64,000 bases of DNA from Hydractinia symbiolongicarpus (lineage: Eukaryota > Cnidaria > Hydrozoa > Anthoathecata > Hydractiniidae). The stretch covers positions 15,228,501-15,292,500 of the forward strand of contig NC_079886.1 in NCBI RefSeq assembly GCF_029227915.1, written 5' to 3'. Shown in pieces: positions 52,541 through 64,000 of this stretch. How positions within the stretch are numbered: the first letter of the stretch is position 1; the number at the start of each line of letters is the position of its first letter. The notes under the pieces are model-generated. The model was not told where the DNA came from. It searched no databases and saw nothing but the letters and a program-made list of their open reading frames with translations. Made by a program: the position numbers and the translations under genes.

Positions 52541-54895
52541 GAATTTCCACGCGCTACCAAATTATTTGATGAAAACCTGCTAATTCGTTGTGTTATTGTG
52601 CCAAACATTCGAAGGGGTTTGGTGCATGAACCTCTGAAGATAAAGCACACCAGTGACATTATATCTTACAACAAACGCAAACAAAACGAAACGTGTCATA
52701 GTAAACTCACATTTTAAAAGAAATTGCTAACAAAAAATACAGCCTATCATTCATGGTTGAAAGTCTTGCGATTGAAACGTTTATGGTCTTAAACGGCATT
52801 AGTTGACAAAAAATCAAAATTTTGATGTGACCATCATTTTCAGCATACTTTTTTTATTAACTGTGTCAATTTTTGTCGAAAATAAAGCAGTTTTAATTTT
52901 TAGATAAATTTTGACCTGAAATGACATTTAGGTGACAAAAAATCAAACTTTTGTACCATCAACATTTTCAGCATACTTTATTTGTTAACTGTGCCAAATT
53001 TTGTCGAAAACAAATACCAATTTTGGCCTGAAGCGTCAATACTGGACTTCCCAGTAGTTAAGGAGCTTGGGTACGAAGCTTACATCTGTGACAGACCAAC
53101 GTGAAATCCCAGGGTCGATTTTTTCTCAAAAAATGCTCCGAAAGAAAAAAACGACGGTTTTAAAGAATTTCCTACGCCTTCGGGCGCGGAAATTCAATAA
53201 TAATGAATCACCAGTTTCTAAGCCTTGCGATGCAGCTTTTTTCATTGCCTCTGAAGATTCATCTTCAACTTTCGACAAATAAGCACACATGTAAGAAACT
53301 GCTTTATAATAATCAAGAACAGGTTAAATGTCTATGTTAGCTTCATACCCTGAATCCGCCATTGATGGTAGTAGCTTCATTTGGTTTTCTAGTGAACATC
53401 GGTAGCATCGTTAACCTCCAATATAAAATCTATACTATGACTTTGCTAGGTCTTTGCCGGGTGTTACATAACCAAAACAGGGTGTTTTTGATCTTTGTTG
53501 CATTGGCACCAAGGGCGCGCTGGGGCTGTAACCAACTTTACCCCAGGGTCGTTTTATTTTTAATGATGGCACATCGCGTGTAAAAGCTTCGCGGTAAATA
53601 TTGAGCTTCTGGAAAAGCACAGCATAAAGGTTTGTTTTCTGCTTTGGGTTCGAAAGATCAAGATCTCTGTATGATGTCATCTGCTGAAAGCAGTTCAAAA
53701 GCGTTTTGCCATCTGTATTTTAAAGGTTAGCCTCTGACAAGATTTCTGTACTGTTTCAATACACCATAATTAATTTAGTGATTTGACTTCCTCAGCAAAC
53801 GTCCAGTAAACTAATATAGATAGCAAGCTACAGGGAAAAGTGCACTAAATGTGGAGTTGCTATCATTATCTGGGTTTCACTCCTTTGCTTGTAAGATGGT
53901 GAAATGTGGTGGATTTTTCCTGCAACGTTTTATTGATTTGTTAACTACTGTAAAACATTGCACCATCATATCTATTTATTAGTTATAAACCAAGAAAAGA
54001 TATTGAGTGGTTGCTGGAATTCTTACCATCTTAGAACCAACTTGCCTAATTTTAAACACAAAAATACTGTTTCTATAACAAGACATATGGTATACGTAAA
54101 CAATCTATCGAATAAAGTTCATATACAAAAAGCTGTCTATCAGACTGATTTCTGTTACGAAGTTAGACACGACATATTTTGCTATCCAGATAGGCAATAA
54201 AATTTGTTACACATTACAAAGTTATTTTTGAAAATTGATTTGTGAGATCTTGAACGAAAATTCATCAAAAGCATAGTCTATAAAAAAATGTTGAAAGTGA
54301 AGCTCAGAAGAGGAACGCAGAAAGTTGATGGTCGATGAAAGGCTAGTTAGTGTTAGTGATTTAAACCTAGCCCTACCATACGTAGACCCTATCAATGTAG
54401 GTTTCCTTGGCGTTGCGCAGCAGTGTAGCGAGTCTATAGGGTAAACCAACCTCGTTTCCAGGGAATTTTGTCTCTTTTTGGTATTGCGACAGCAAGATGA
54501 ATTTCGTTGCCAGCTTGATGTCAGGAAGACAAATAACCCTGAGATCGAGGTTGTAGTGTAGGCTACTGTGGTCTGACATTAATCAACAAACAACAAAATT
54601 GCATTGGGCAGATCAGTTTGTTTGTCCCTCCTCCCAGCATATGAAAGAGTAGATAAAAATTTGCTAAAATGATGGTACATGTTCTTTCAATAACAGTCCC
54701 TGTCCTGCGTGATAATATATTATAAGGTTAATCCGCCCAGCGTTAGCAGAGAAGGAAGATATTTACAAAAAGATACAGATGTACTTATATATTTATAGTC
54801 AAATCTTAAATATCTTAAATTTCATAGTTTTTAGTCATGTATAAATCTTAAACCAATGTCGCAGGTAAAAAAAACATTTACGGATATCACTACAC
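52541..54895. other. noncoding; a few unassigned open segments
   Basis: A near-tandem duplication of about 125 bp (TGACAAAAAATCAAANTTTT, CATTTTCAGCATACTTT, AACTGTGYCAAATTTTGTCG) lies at 52803-53025. Two minus-strand segments look mildly protein-like: 53100-53280 (EDESSEAMKKAASQGLETGD) and 53500-53710 (LLNCFQQMTSYRDLDLSNPK). I do not recognise them and they have no supported splice links. Confidence 0.35.
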
Positions 54896-54897
54896 TA

Positions 54898-55810
54898 CTG
54901 TGAAAAGGTTTGTTAACATCGTGGTTCGTGTTTATTTCATGTTACGCACGAACCACGATAGCCCACGATGCGTATTTTTTTAACAATCGTGGACCTCCCG
55001 ATCATGTTTCGTGGACTACACAAACGAAAATTAAATATTACATCGTGGCTTCCACGATGATAAGTTCTAATGTAAAACAACAAAGACCGTTAGTTCATCA
55101 ATTAAATCAAAAACTGACGGCAAAAAAATAAATTAACACTTGTTGTTTTAATTCGTTGTCATAAAGCTACCTACATAATAGATTTTAATCTTTCATGAAT
55201 TAAAATGCGATGTAAAAAAACATTTCTATCGCCGCTCTTCGTTCTTAAACTTTTAAAATGTGATCTAAAAAAACATTTCTATCGCCGCTTTTCGTTTATA
55301 AACTTTTAAAATGCGATTTAAAAACATTTCTATTGCCGCTTTTTGTTTATAAACTTTTAAAATGCGATCTAAAAAAAACATTTCTATCGCCGCTTTTCCT
55401 TTTTAAACTTTTAAAATGCGATCTAAAAAAGCATTTCTATCGGCGCAGACAAATTTAACTTTTCTAGACAAATGACATTTGGTAAAAATACAATCGCGTC
55501 CACAACGAAAAAAGTATACACCAAGCAAAAACTACGAATATGCTTTTTTAGCTTGATAAAACCTGAAACAAACAAACTTTAATAAAGACTTTTTTGAAAA
55601 GAAAAAAAAATTAAATATACTGGTTATAAAAATCGTGGAGCTCGCAAAAATAATCGTGTGACACACGATCCTTTGTGGAGATAATAATATTAGTGTGGTG
55701 GCCACGATAGAATGTTTGAATGTTTATTATACATAAAGACCACGATTTTATCGTGGTTCGTGTGCACCACGCTCGTTACACGCACACGATGTTAACAAAG
55801 CTTTTCACAG
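54898..55810. mobile_element. MITE with TA target duplication (913 bp)
   Basis: Terminal inverted repeats CTGTGAAAAGSTTTGTTAAC then ATCGTG, flanked on both sides by TA (54896-54897, 55811-55812), as for Tc1/mariner-type elements. Subterminal CGTGG/CCACG-rich palindromic segments such as CGAACCACGAT recur at both ends. The centre holds a tandem repeat (55197-55440). No transposase. Confidence 0.85.
55197..55440. repeat. 50-57-bp tandem repeat inside the MITE
   Basis: Five copies of TTTTAAAATGCGATCTAAAA followed by AACATTTCTATCGCCGCTTT and a variable TTCGTTTATAAAC segment. Confidence 0.9.
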
Positions 55811-55929
55811 TACTGTACATTACAAGAAAAAATATTTAAGAAATTGATATGCTAAAACTTTGTTTCTTTCTTATGGAAGTTTAAGTGCAACAAAGTATTG
55901 TTGAAGTATTATTTTTCTCGGATTACTTT

Positions 55930-58480
55930 TAAACATTTGGGGAATGGCAACGGACATGGTGGTTTGCAACACATCATTCAGTAAGAGACAGAGTAGGCTG
56001 ATAACATATGAGTCAGGTGGTTGTAAGACACAGATAGATTACTTTTTGGTTAGAAAGTCAGACAAGAAAGTGGTGAAGGACGTGAAAGTTATATCGGGGG
56101 AAGATTGTGTTTCCCAGCATAGGTTGCTGGTTTGTGATATTATCTTGAAGAGTGTCAAAGAAGCCAAGGGAAAGTACATGCCCCGTCGAAAAGTCTGGAA
56201 GCTGAAGGAAGAGATTGTAGCAAGACAATTTAGTGCAAAAGTTCAGCAATTAGCCTACAATAGTCAATGTGATAGTGACAATGTTGAAAGTACTTGGACT
56301 ACTTTGAAGAATTGTCTTCTAGAACCTTCTGATGATACCTGTGGGTGGACGAAAGGACCAGCTAGACATAGACAGACCTGGTGGTGGAATAATGAGGTTG
56401 ACTAGTGTATAAAGGAAAAGAGAAAACTTTGGAAAGAGTGGAAGTCAGGTGGTAGTAAAAATATTTACTTAGAAGCTAAGCGTCGCGCCCGTACAGCAGT
56501 GTATAAGGCAAAATCAGAAGCAGAGAGAAACAGATTTGCAGATGTGTTAAGAAGGGAAGACCAGCACAATGAGGTATTCAAGATAGCAAAGCAAATGAAG
56601 AAGACTAATCAAGATATTGTAGGTGAGAAGTGTATACGTAATGATGAAGGTGTTTTGGTTAGCACAGAGGAGGAGAAAAGGGTAGCTTGGAAGAATCATT
56701 ATCAGAGGTTGCTTAACACTGAGTTTGATTGGGACGAGGATAATTTGTCTGATGATGATGTCGTAGAAGGGCCAGCTATGCAGATCAAGACAGAATGGGT
56801 AGTGGAGGCTATTAGGAAATTGAAGATTGGCAAGGCTGCATGAGTATCAGGTATTGTTGCAGAGATGGTAAAAGCATCTGGATATATTGGAGTTGAGCTT
56901 ATTACAAGTCTTGCTAACCAGATTATAAAGGATGGTGCTATTCCGAGTGAGTGGCAGTCGAGTGTAATAGTGAATTGTTTCAAGGGCAAGGGTGATGCAT
57001 TAGAAAGGGGTAACTATAGAGGTTTGAAGTTGGTTGATCAAGTAATGAAAGTTATTGAAACAGTGATTGATAAGTTACTTAGAGAAAGAATTGATATAGA
57101 TAAGATGCAATTTGGTTTTGTTCCAGGGCGTGGCACTACAGATGCAATATTTTTACTCAGACAGCTTCAGGAAAAGTATTTAGGAAAGAGAAAGAATCTC
57201 TATTTTGCCTTTGTAGATTTAGAGAAAGCTTTTGATAGAGTGCCACGTAAAGTTATTTGGTGGGCTATGAGAAAATTAGGTGTGGATGAGTGGCTAGTTA
57301 CGATGGTTCAGTCTATGTACAGCAATGCTAGAAGTCGTGTCAGGATTAACGATTCACTTAGTGATGAATTTAGTGTAAATGTTGGTGTACATCAGGGTTC
57401 TGTACTTAGTCCTTTGTTGTTTATTCTAGTCTTAGAAGCGCTGTTGATGGAGTTCAGAACAGGTTGTCCATGGGAGTTATTGTATGCAGATGATTTGGTT
57501 CTCATAGCAGAGTCGATGGAAGAATTAGTTGAAAAGTTTGAGAAGTGGAAGAAAGGACTAGAAGAGAAAGGGATGAAGGTAAACACAGCAAAGTCTAAAG
57601 TCATGATTAGTAGCATTGCAGCCAAGTGTGACATTGTAGTTGGAAAGTGGCCTTGTGGAGTTTGCAGGAAAGGGGTTGGTAGTAACTCAATTTTTTGTCA
57701 GACTTGCAAGCATTGGGTACATAAGAAGTGCAGTAGTATTAGTGGAAGGTTAAGAGCTGGCATACAATTTGTATGCAAGCGTTGCAAAGGTGAGATTATA
57801 GAGAATGAAGTATTTCCAGCTTTAATGATGTACAACAGTGGCTCGTTAGAGATAGTTAAGAACTTCTGTTACTTAGGTGATATGTTGGGCAGTGAAGGGG
57901 GTGTTTGAAGAAGTGTTACTTGCAGGATAGGTTCTGCTTGGAAAAAGTTTAGAGAGTTACTTCCTTTATTGACTAGCAGAGTCCTGTCAATTGAGGTAAA
58001 AGGCAGGTTGTATGAGGCCTGTGTAAGAAGTGTTATGTTGTACGGTAGTGAGACATGGGCAGTGAAGCAGGAAGATCTTGACCGTTTAGAAAGGAATGAT
58101 ATGAGAATGGTTAGGTGGATGTGTAATGCCAGTCTGAGAGACAGAAAAAGTTCAGATGAGCTAAGAAGCAGGCTAAGTCTCCGTAGAATTAAAGATGTTA
58201 TCCAGATAAGAAGATTGAATTGGCTGGGGCACTTGGAAAGAATGGAGGAGGATAATTGGGTAAGAAAGTGTAGAGACTTGATAGTTCCTGGGGCAAAGCC
58301 CAGAGGCAGACCGAGAAAGACTTGGCAGGAGGTTATAAGGACAGACTTGATAGAGAGGAAGTTGAGTTTAGATCTAACACAGTCTAGATCAGATTGGAAG
58401 AGGGTCATTAATATACCCCGTCCAACCCATGCTAGGATGGAAAACGGACGTTAAGCCGAGAATGATGATGATGATGAAAC
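55930..58480 (+). mobile_element. non-LTR retrotransposon, nearly full ORF with three in-frame stops
   Basis: A single frame from 55944 to 58454 encodes, in order: the C-terminal half of an EEP endonuclease (GGCKTQIDYFLVRKSD, then SQHRLLVCDI); a Lys-rich linker; reverse transcriptase (FKGKGDALERGNYRGLKLVD, FGFVPGRGTTDAIF, FVDLEKAFDRVPR, VHQGSVLSPLLF, YADDLVLIAES with the catalytic YADD at about 57485); a PHD/zinc-finger-like CGVCRKGVGSNSIFC...CKHWVHKKC...CKRC (57655-57790); and the C-terminal thumb-like domain ending MENGR. Stops are TAG 56403, TGA 56841 and TGA 57906; there is no frameshift. It ends with an (ATG)n tail. The 5' end is truncated within the endonuclease. Clade uncertain. Confidence 0.88.
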
Positions 58481-58484
58481 ATGA

Positions 58485-59260
58485 TGATCGAGCGTTTATG
58501 TATAGCGACTCTCTCAATCTTAACTTCCTTTTCTACATGTCCGAAATAGTATGCATCACTATACTGTCATTTTCATAAGTTTATTGTTTATTTTTCAGGT
58601 CATCACAAACAAACAGGCAAAAATATGCTTCAATTGGGTTTTGTTTTTAAAATTGCTTGAATATAAATAACACTTGCACCATAAAAAAAACTAAATTAAA
58701 TTCAGACCTGCTATGGTTTTTAAATGTTTTGTCAAATGAAGAAATTATCTACAATTAAATCCGTGATAAAATGTCTGTTGACAGCGTTCACCTCCGCATT
58801 AGTTAAGAACCGCATGGTTGGATTTCTTTTGTAAGACCAGGTTACAAAGGGGCCAGGCAAAAGAGGTTTATGTCTACGTAGTTCTTTTAACTAAGTCAGG
58901 AATCGGTGAATTAGTTAACATGGTCAGGTTAGCTATGAATAGGCTTTCTCATGGATTAAAAGGACCAGGACTATTTAATAATTCTGAGATTTAAAAGTGT
59001 CAGACCAAGGCAGAAGTTTATGTATTGTAAAAGTTTGAAACGAGCTACGAAGATGTCTGACCAGACTGGAAATGTGGCGGACATTTTGTCTGACGGGTGT
59101 CCAAAAATTATTTCGAGGGCTGCCATCGCATGCTACAAAATGGATTTTATAGGTTGATTTTCAAAACTTAATATTTATTTTTCAGGCGTGCAATTAATCA
59201 CACGCCTTAAACAATTTAGGCATGTCCCAAGCCGTGCGCGTACGATCGCACGCCTCTCCT
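58485..59260 (+). repeat. dispersed repeat family A, copy 2
   Basis: Matches 530-1400 block for block, from GATCGAGCGT and CTTCCTTTTCTACATGTCCG to TCGCACGCCTCTCCT at its end. It begins right at the (ATG)n tail of the LINE. Confidence 0.75.
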
Positions 59261-59907
59261 TATTTCTTAATGCGAATTTCGTACTTAAAAATACACGTAT
59301 TTCTTAATACAAATTCCATATTTTTTGAAAATACGAAATACGGTTTTTAAAAAAATACGCATATTTTTGAACACGCAATTCGTATTTTCGAAAATACGAA
59401 ATACGGAATTCTGTTGTTTTAAAAATACGAATTGAAAATAGAAGCGGGCGATTTTCCTAGAGAGCATCACATTTATAAATATTAAGTAAATTCAAGAAAA
59501 ACCAGGTTAAAATTGTTTTTATTTCGAGCTTGATATGGTTCATGTTTTCTTCTTTCAAGAACTGTTTTAACTGTTTTAAAGTTATCTTGTATTCTCGTAT
59601 TTCGTCACTCCATTTCTTTCTTTTGTGTTGTTGTACCCAGTTTTGTTCGTTGCAGTCGTCGGCCCTCTGATGTTTGTGGAAGTCTTCTTTGGAAAGCATC
59701 TATCGTTTCTGCCTCAGATAATGTGAGTGTCAGATATTGTGAGTGATACAAAGATTAATAAACTCAAAATCCTCCGCGGAAAAGGGTCTATATGCTATGT
59801 CAAGCTGGCTCGGAATGCCAAAATATTTAAGCGCTAGACACAAGTCTAATTTAGGGCAAAAAGTTTATAAAAAAAGTAAAAACAAGGGACGGTAGAAGAC
59901 ACAAGCT
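59261..59907. repeat. noncoding; AAAATACGAAATACG repeats
   Basis: 59270-59450 is a degenerate array of AAAATACGAAATACGG and AAAATACGTATT-like words in both orientations. 59451-59907 has no supported gene; an 80-codon minus-strand ORF (59457-59699) is Lys/Glu-rich but unassigned. Confidence 0.4.
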
Positions 59908-60123
59908 ATGCCGTTTTGCGTTGCCGTTAACTGCAATAACCAGACAGAAAACAACAAGGAAGTGTTCTTTCATAGTTATCCAAAGGACCAAAAAGTTTTT
60001 AAACAATGGGAAGCTGCAATAGGTCACACTGAATTACCTAAGTCTGGAAGGCTTTGTTCTGCTCATTTTGAACCTACTTGTTTTGAGGGAGCTGTGGATT
60101 TAAAAAAAAGGGCTTCGTGGTAA
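59908..60123 (+). pseudogene. THAP-type zinc finger, single domain
   Basis: ATG 59908 opens MPFCVAVNCNNQ. The C2CH ligands are in place: C4, C9, C49 and H52 (GRLCSAHFEP). The FFHSYPKD strand, the invariant-type Trp (QWEAAIG) and a Pro (ELPKSG) are also present. THAP domains bind DNA and are found in P-element transposases and many animal regulators. The ORF ends shortly after the finger at a poly-A run (DLKKRASW stop), where a single base may have been lost. No second exon was found. It is either a first exon or a transposon fragment. Confidence 0.7.
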
Positions 60124-60144
60124 CCAAATCTCGCTTGGCACCTC

Positions 60145-60324
60145 ATTACGACAGGCTCTTATGTGTGGTTGCTCCTGAACATTTTCTTCTTCCTTACTGC
60201 TGCAATCGGCCCAGCCATCGTCCGAGTCATCAGAAACCATGAGTGGCTCGAAAAGATACGGTAAAATCTCCTCTGATGTTTTTGTGGTTGAAGAAGAAGA
60301 CGAAGTAGAACATGCTTCTGCCAT
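60145..60324 (-). pseudogene. acidic Ser-rich N-terminal fragment, ILPYLFEP motif
   Basis: The minus-strand ATG at 60324 gives MAEACSTSSSSSTTKTSEEI, then LPYLFEPLMVSDDSDDGW. Short proteins with an (I/L)xPYxFEP motif followed by an acidic stretch precede cysteine-rich P2X7-C-terminus-like domains in many cnidarian and fish proteins. Here the similarity ends near 60150, and the frame runs into the antisense of the THAP fragment. It looks like a truncated first exon, tail to tail with the THAP fragment. Confidence 0.4.
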
Positions 60325-62409
60325 TTTAATATTTTTTTTCTGCTAAACTCAGTTATTCGCTGCCGTGCATTATTGTAATTTCTGTTCTGGTGGAATGGCT
60401 AACTTGGGTTATACTTTCTTATTACATCACACGTCTTTGAAGAGTGGAACTAAAGCGGCAAGAAGGCAACAAAATGGCAGGGAATTTGGAAAAATTTGTG
60501 AGAGTTTTGTGAGCTTTTTATTTACTTTTGTATTAGATATTTACTAAATTCATAATTCTTGGCGTATTTTGATTTCAATAACGAACTATTGTTTGGGACG
60601 CAGGAATCCCTTTAAATAAAGCTATAAAATTATGGGGTAGTAAAAGCTTAAAATATCACATTTAGAAAATTAAACATTAGATACAATACTACCTATCAAA
60701 TTTACTAGATACTACTACTACTACAGTACAGTCCGTTACAACACCTTTTTCTGCAAGTCGGAAGCCCTTTAATCTTTTGTTTATCGTAATTATTTTAATG
60801 ATCTTTGCGAGAGCTATGTTGCGAGTAATATAACAAAAGTTTAACGATAAAACAATACTGTAATTATTTTCTCATAACATCAAGTTTTATTATTAAAACT
60901 TATTGAAAATAAAATCCCCTTAGGTATAGCGCAAGTAATGAAATTTAATGATTTGTTAACTACCTGTTTTGGCAGTCTAGTCAATGAAGAGGCTAGGCAT
61001 GCAACACTTTGCATGCCCAAAAGTGTTTCTATGTTGTCAAGGCGTGCGATTCTTATTTCTTTAATTACTAACTCTACAATGGAGGAGGGTGTTACGACAA
61101 GCATATTTTCTGTGTACGATATTATTTTGTTGCAAAAAAATTTTAATAATTCACTCCCTTTTAAAAAATTGAATAAATTTGTTCCATTCTTTTGAATTAG
61201 TAAAATAGTTATGCAGCAAGAAAAGTTTTCTGTGCTGTTTTGAAAATTATGCGACAAGAATTATTCTTTGCTATTTCAAAAGTTATACAGAATATGGTGT
61301 TGTTTTGAAAGTTATACAGTAGTTTAAGATTATTTTGTTTGGAAATTTATACAACAGCAAATTATTCTCCTTTCGGTTATGAAAAAAAAATTAAAAGTTA
61401 ATTTTTCGTGCAGTCTTATAAAAACATCTATATCCCACATGTGCAAAATTTTTTAAGGAATTTTGTATGGGCAAAAATTATGTTGTATCATAACAGAGGA
61501 AGGTGTTACGAGAAACCTATTCTGTGATGTTGTTTCCTATAAAGCAGACTATTTAAGCAATAGTCAGAAGTATTACATTTTAGCTAGCATACGTATTTCA
61601 CCATTATATAATGTATGATATATTATAATAACCATAACGAAGGAGGGAGTTATGACGATAACACGTATCTTCCTTTTTTCTCGAGTTTTTTCAGATCGGC
61701 GTCACGATTACTGATCCAAATTACAGTTTTACAAAAAATTTAAAGCAATGTATGTAATAAACGATGTATTGAAATTGTGTTCTGAAAATAGAAGATATTT
61801 TAAATCTTCTTTCAAAATAAAATTAAGATAGTACAGTAAAGTTTATTTTTATATTTTAATTACTTTTGTTTACAAATTCTATAGACTTTGCACCAAATGT
61901 ATTATCAACGTTGTCACACGTAGGTTATTGTTATTTGTACAATAAGTTTCCCTGATCTTTTCAATTTCTCGCGGTGTAATTATTTTTTCTAAAAGACAAT
62001 AGTCTATTATGAAAGTAATTATTTATGCAAGTTGCGTGTATGCAGAAGCTTACAATTGGACTGTACTCTAGGCTAAAAGAAAAGAAATAAATTTTGACAC
62101 TGTAATAAGAATCATGGCAAATTAACCCTTGTAACTAGATTTTTTCTCCAGAAAATATTGTAAATGCAAATTTTTAATCCAATACAATTTAATACAATTT
62201 ATTGGCAAAAATGTGCACGTTTTTTTCCGCATGGGATTATATATGTTTAATACATTTGTCCCATATTAGTTACAAAAACTCCTGCTTTACTACACTGATT
62301 TTTTTTGTATGCTGAAAAAGTTGACTTGATTAAATTCTCAGCTTTTACACTGACCACCAAGAATCGAATGTTTATTTTAAGTGCTATAAAGGTGTTAAAA
62401 TCTTAGTGT
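60325..62409. other. noncoding, AT-rich
   Basis: Contains overlapping ORFs at 60880-61257 (minus) and 60938-61195 (plus), neither with a recognisable family. From 61200 to 61340 a GTTATRCAGNANAARNTT unit recurs about four times. No gene is supported. Confidence 0.4.
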
Positions 62410-62700
62410 TTCTGTCTTAACATGAAAAAAAAATCTGTATGTGGTTATAAAGTTACACTAGCTTGGCCATGTGTAGCTTAAAAATCACTGTATTTTGTTC
62501 TAAAATGACGAAAACACAGCCTTACAAAGCTTTAAAATCTTGCTCTTTTGTTCCACAATGACATTACGAGCCTGTACGGGGCTTCGATATTTGCGTTTTC
62601 TTCTGAAATGACTAAAACCTGACCGTTTGAAGCACAAACTTCACCATATTTCATTATAATGTTATGAAAACTCAACCGTTTTAAGCTTACCAGTAAAAGT
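62410..62700. repeat. 70-80-bp tandem repeat, second site
   Basis: Units with GCTTAAAAATCACTGTATTT, TTCTAAAATGACGAAAAC and CAGCCTTACAAAGC repeat three to four times. They match the degenerate array at 3300-4870. Confidence 0.6.
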
Positions 62701-62984
62701 ATAAATATTATTTGGTAATAAAGGTAATTTTAATGGTATAACGGTATTACTAATATTACCGAAAATATAGGTAGTTACTGTTTTCCCTAAAATCGTCACA
62801 TTACAGTTGTTATCAAAAATGCCTTTTATGCTTATTTTATCTTTCTTCAAAAGACGACCATATCGGCGCTTCAAATAAAAGTTTTAAACCTGACGATTGT
62901 AAGATTGTTAGTTTTAAAATCCTGGTAAATATAATTTTCTAAGAAACTTTATAATCATCCACCTCATGAATTATCATTTTTGTT

Positions 62985-63640
62985 GTATCGTAAAGAAATC
63001 AACCAATGAAAGCCTATTCAAAGCCAACCTGTACTTCCTGGCTAATCCACTGACTCTTGAATCAGATAAAGAATTACTTAGACTGAGATATTATTAAACA
63101 GCCCCCTTTATAGTTGATAACTGCGGATCACATCTGATACCTAGCCTTGCGATCCTTCACTGATGCAGAGGTGAACTCCAATGGGACACGAATAAAACAA
63201 CTCTGCATAGTGTGCACTGGCAAGCGGAACAGGCAGGATATATTAGGTATTCCATTTAAAATTTTTTTTCAATTTTGAAACTTAAATATGTTCCATGTAA
63301 GATGCAGAAGTTGCATAAACTATCTCGTTTTAAGAAGGGGCAACTACAATACAGGCTTGGACAGGAGTAAAAGCTCTGGCCTGCAGGCCATCACACACCT
63401 AAAATCTTTTGGCACATGCAACAGACCGCATGCCATAAAGTGAAGTTAGGCATGCATAGTACACGCCTTAAATACTTGCGTGCTTCCTTTTTTTCTATCA
63501 TTTAAAAACTGTACGGAAGTGGGACCTCTGAATTTCTTTATCTCGCAATTGATGCAAGACTTTAGCTATTTTAAGAGGTGGGAGACCTACAGAAGTGTGG
63601 TGAACCCCAAACACCATCGCTACTTAGTAATCACTTGATG
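62985..63640 (-). repeat. dispersed repeat family A, copy 3 (partial, diverged)
   Basis: Inverted relative to copies 1 and 2. Shared blocks include AAAGCCAACCTG, ACTGACTCTTGAATCAG, GCAGAGGTGAACTCCAAT and GGACACGAATAAAACAACTC, with intervening divergence. Confidence 0.55.
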
Positions 63641-63683
63641 GTCAATCATCAGCTGTGACACTTGGTCGAACACTCCCATTTGC

Positions 63684-64000
63684 TTAGATCTCAGATTTCT
63701 TGAATAGTACTGGTCCTTTTAATCCAGGAGTTACCCTATTCATAGCCAACCTGATCCTAGCTAATGCACCGACTCCTGACTTAGTTAAAAAAACTACGTA
63801 GACATGAATCTCTATTGCTTTGCCTATTTGTCGTTGGTAACCAGGTCGTACACAAGAAATCCAGTCATGTGGTTGGTAACTAATGCAGAGGTGAACGCCG
63901 ATGGAGCACGGATGAAGCAAGTCTGCAAAACTGCACTTACAGGCGGAATAGACATTTTATCATGGATTTAATTGTAGATAATTTCTTCATTTGACAAAAT
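63684..64000 (-). repeat. dispersed repeat family A, copy 4 (runs off the window)
   Basis: Inverted copy with GGTCCTTTTAATCC, CACCGACTCCTGACTTAGTT, GCAGAGGTGAACGCCGATGG and, at the right edge, TTAATTGTAGATAATTTCTT. It closely matches 890-1190 read in reverse. Confidence 0.8.

Noticed and set aside
60880-61257. Overlapping ORFs on both strands
   Set aside because: Neither strand shows family motifs; the sequence is AT-rich with short direct repeats.

Overview
The window looks like nuclear DNA of an invertebrate animal, most likely a cnidarian. That placement is inference. It rests on AT-rich sequence, short GT-AG introns, two ordinary metazoan housekeeping genes, and a very dense load of DNA transposons, non-LTR retrotransposons and virus-like DNA of the kinds common in cnidarian genomes. 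No bacterial operons, rRNA genes, conventional tRNA genes or CRISPR arrays were seen.

Layout. 0-3 kb: the 5' exons of a cytoplasmic dynein intermediate chain gene (minus strand, running off the left edge) and a complete intronless methylmalonyl-CoA epimerase gene (minus). 3-6.5 kb: repeats and LINE debris. 6.55-16.44 kb: one 9.9-kb DNA transposon with long inverted ends made of satellite units, a perfect 8-bp target duplication and a decayed KDZ (Kyakuja/Dileera/Zisupton) transposase. It landed next to a HECT-type (G2E3-like) ubiquitin-ligase gene (16.45-19.75 kb). That gene is dead: a truncated LINE is inserted in it and it carries a stop and a frame break. 20.0-21.7 kb: an integrase-core DDE recombinase ORF spoiled by a single TGA, with a truncated LINE at its 5' side. 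21.7-33 kb: mostly noncoding, with a HIRAN-domain gene fragment, an unidentified multi-exon gene split by a MITE, an odd permuted tRNA-like sequence, an RT-associated relic and microsatellites.

36.40-39.88 kb is the most interesting intact system: a pogo/Tigger-like transposon with TA target duplication. It carries an apparently intact two-exon DD35D transposase and, divergently, a second gene for a HIRAN-domain protein with a textbook PCNA-binding PIP box and a possible C-terminal SUMO-interaction motif. Its ends are arrays of a GTTCCCGCCAAAA motif resembling E2F sites, and the space between the two genes holds a 50-60-bp tandem repeat. Together these suggest a transposon tied to S phase and replication forks.

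41.2-45.6 kb: an inverted-repeat element embedded in (TTA)n with a RecQ-like helicase exon. 45.9-51.1 kb: a GC-richer, tightly packed block of degraded genes of a Polinton/adintovirus-like DNA virus: family-B DNA polymerase remnants, small membrane proteins, zinc ribbons, an A32-like packaging ATPase and a BRO/MSV199-like protein. It is clearly broken (many stops, frameshifts and deletions), with no capsid, protease or integrase gene recognised. 51-64 kb: Helitron-associated debris, a TA-flanked MITE, a nearly full-length LINE with three in-frame stops, a THAP-domain fragment and more copies of the dispersed repeat seen at the left edge.
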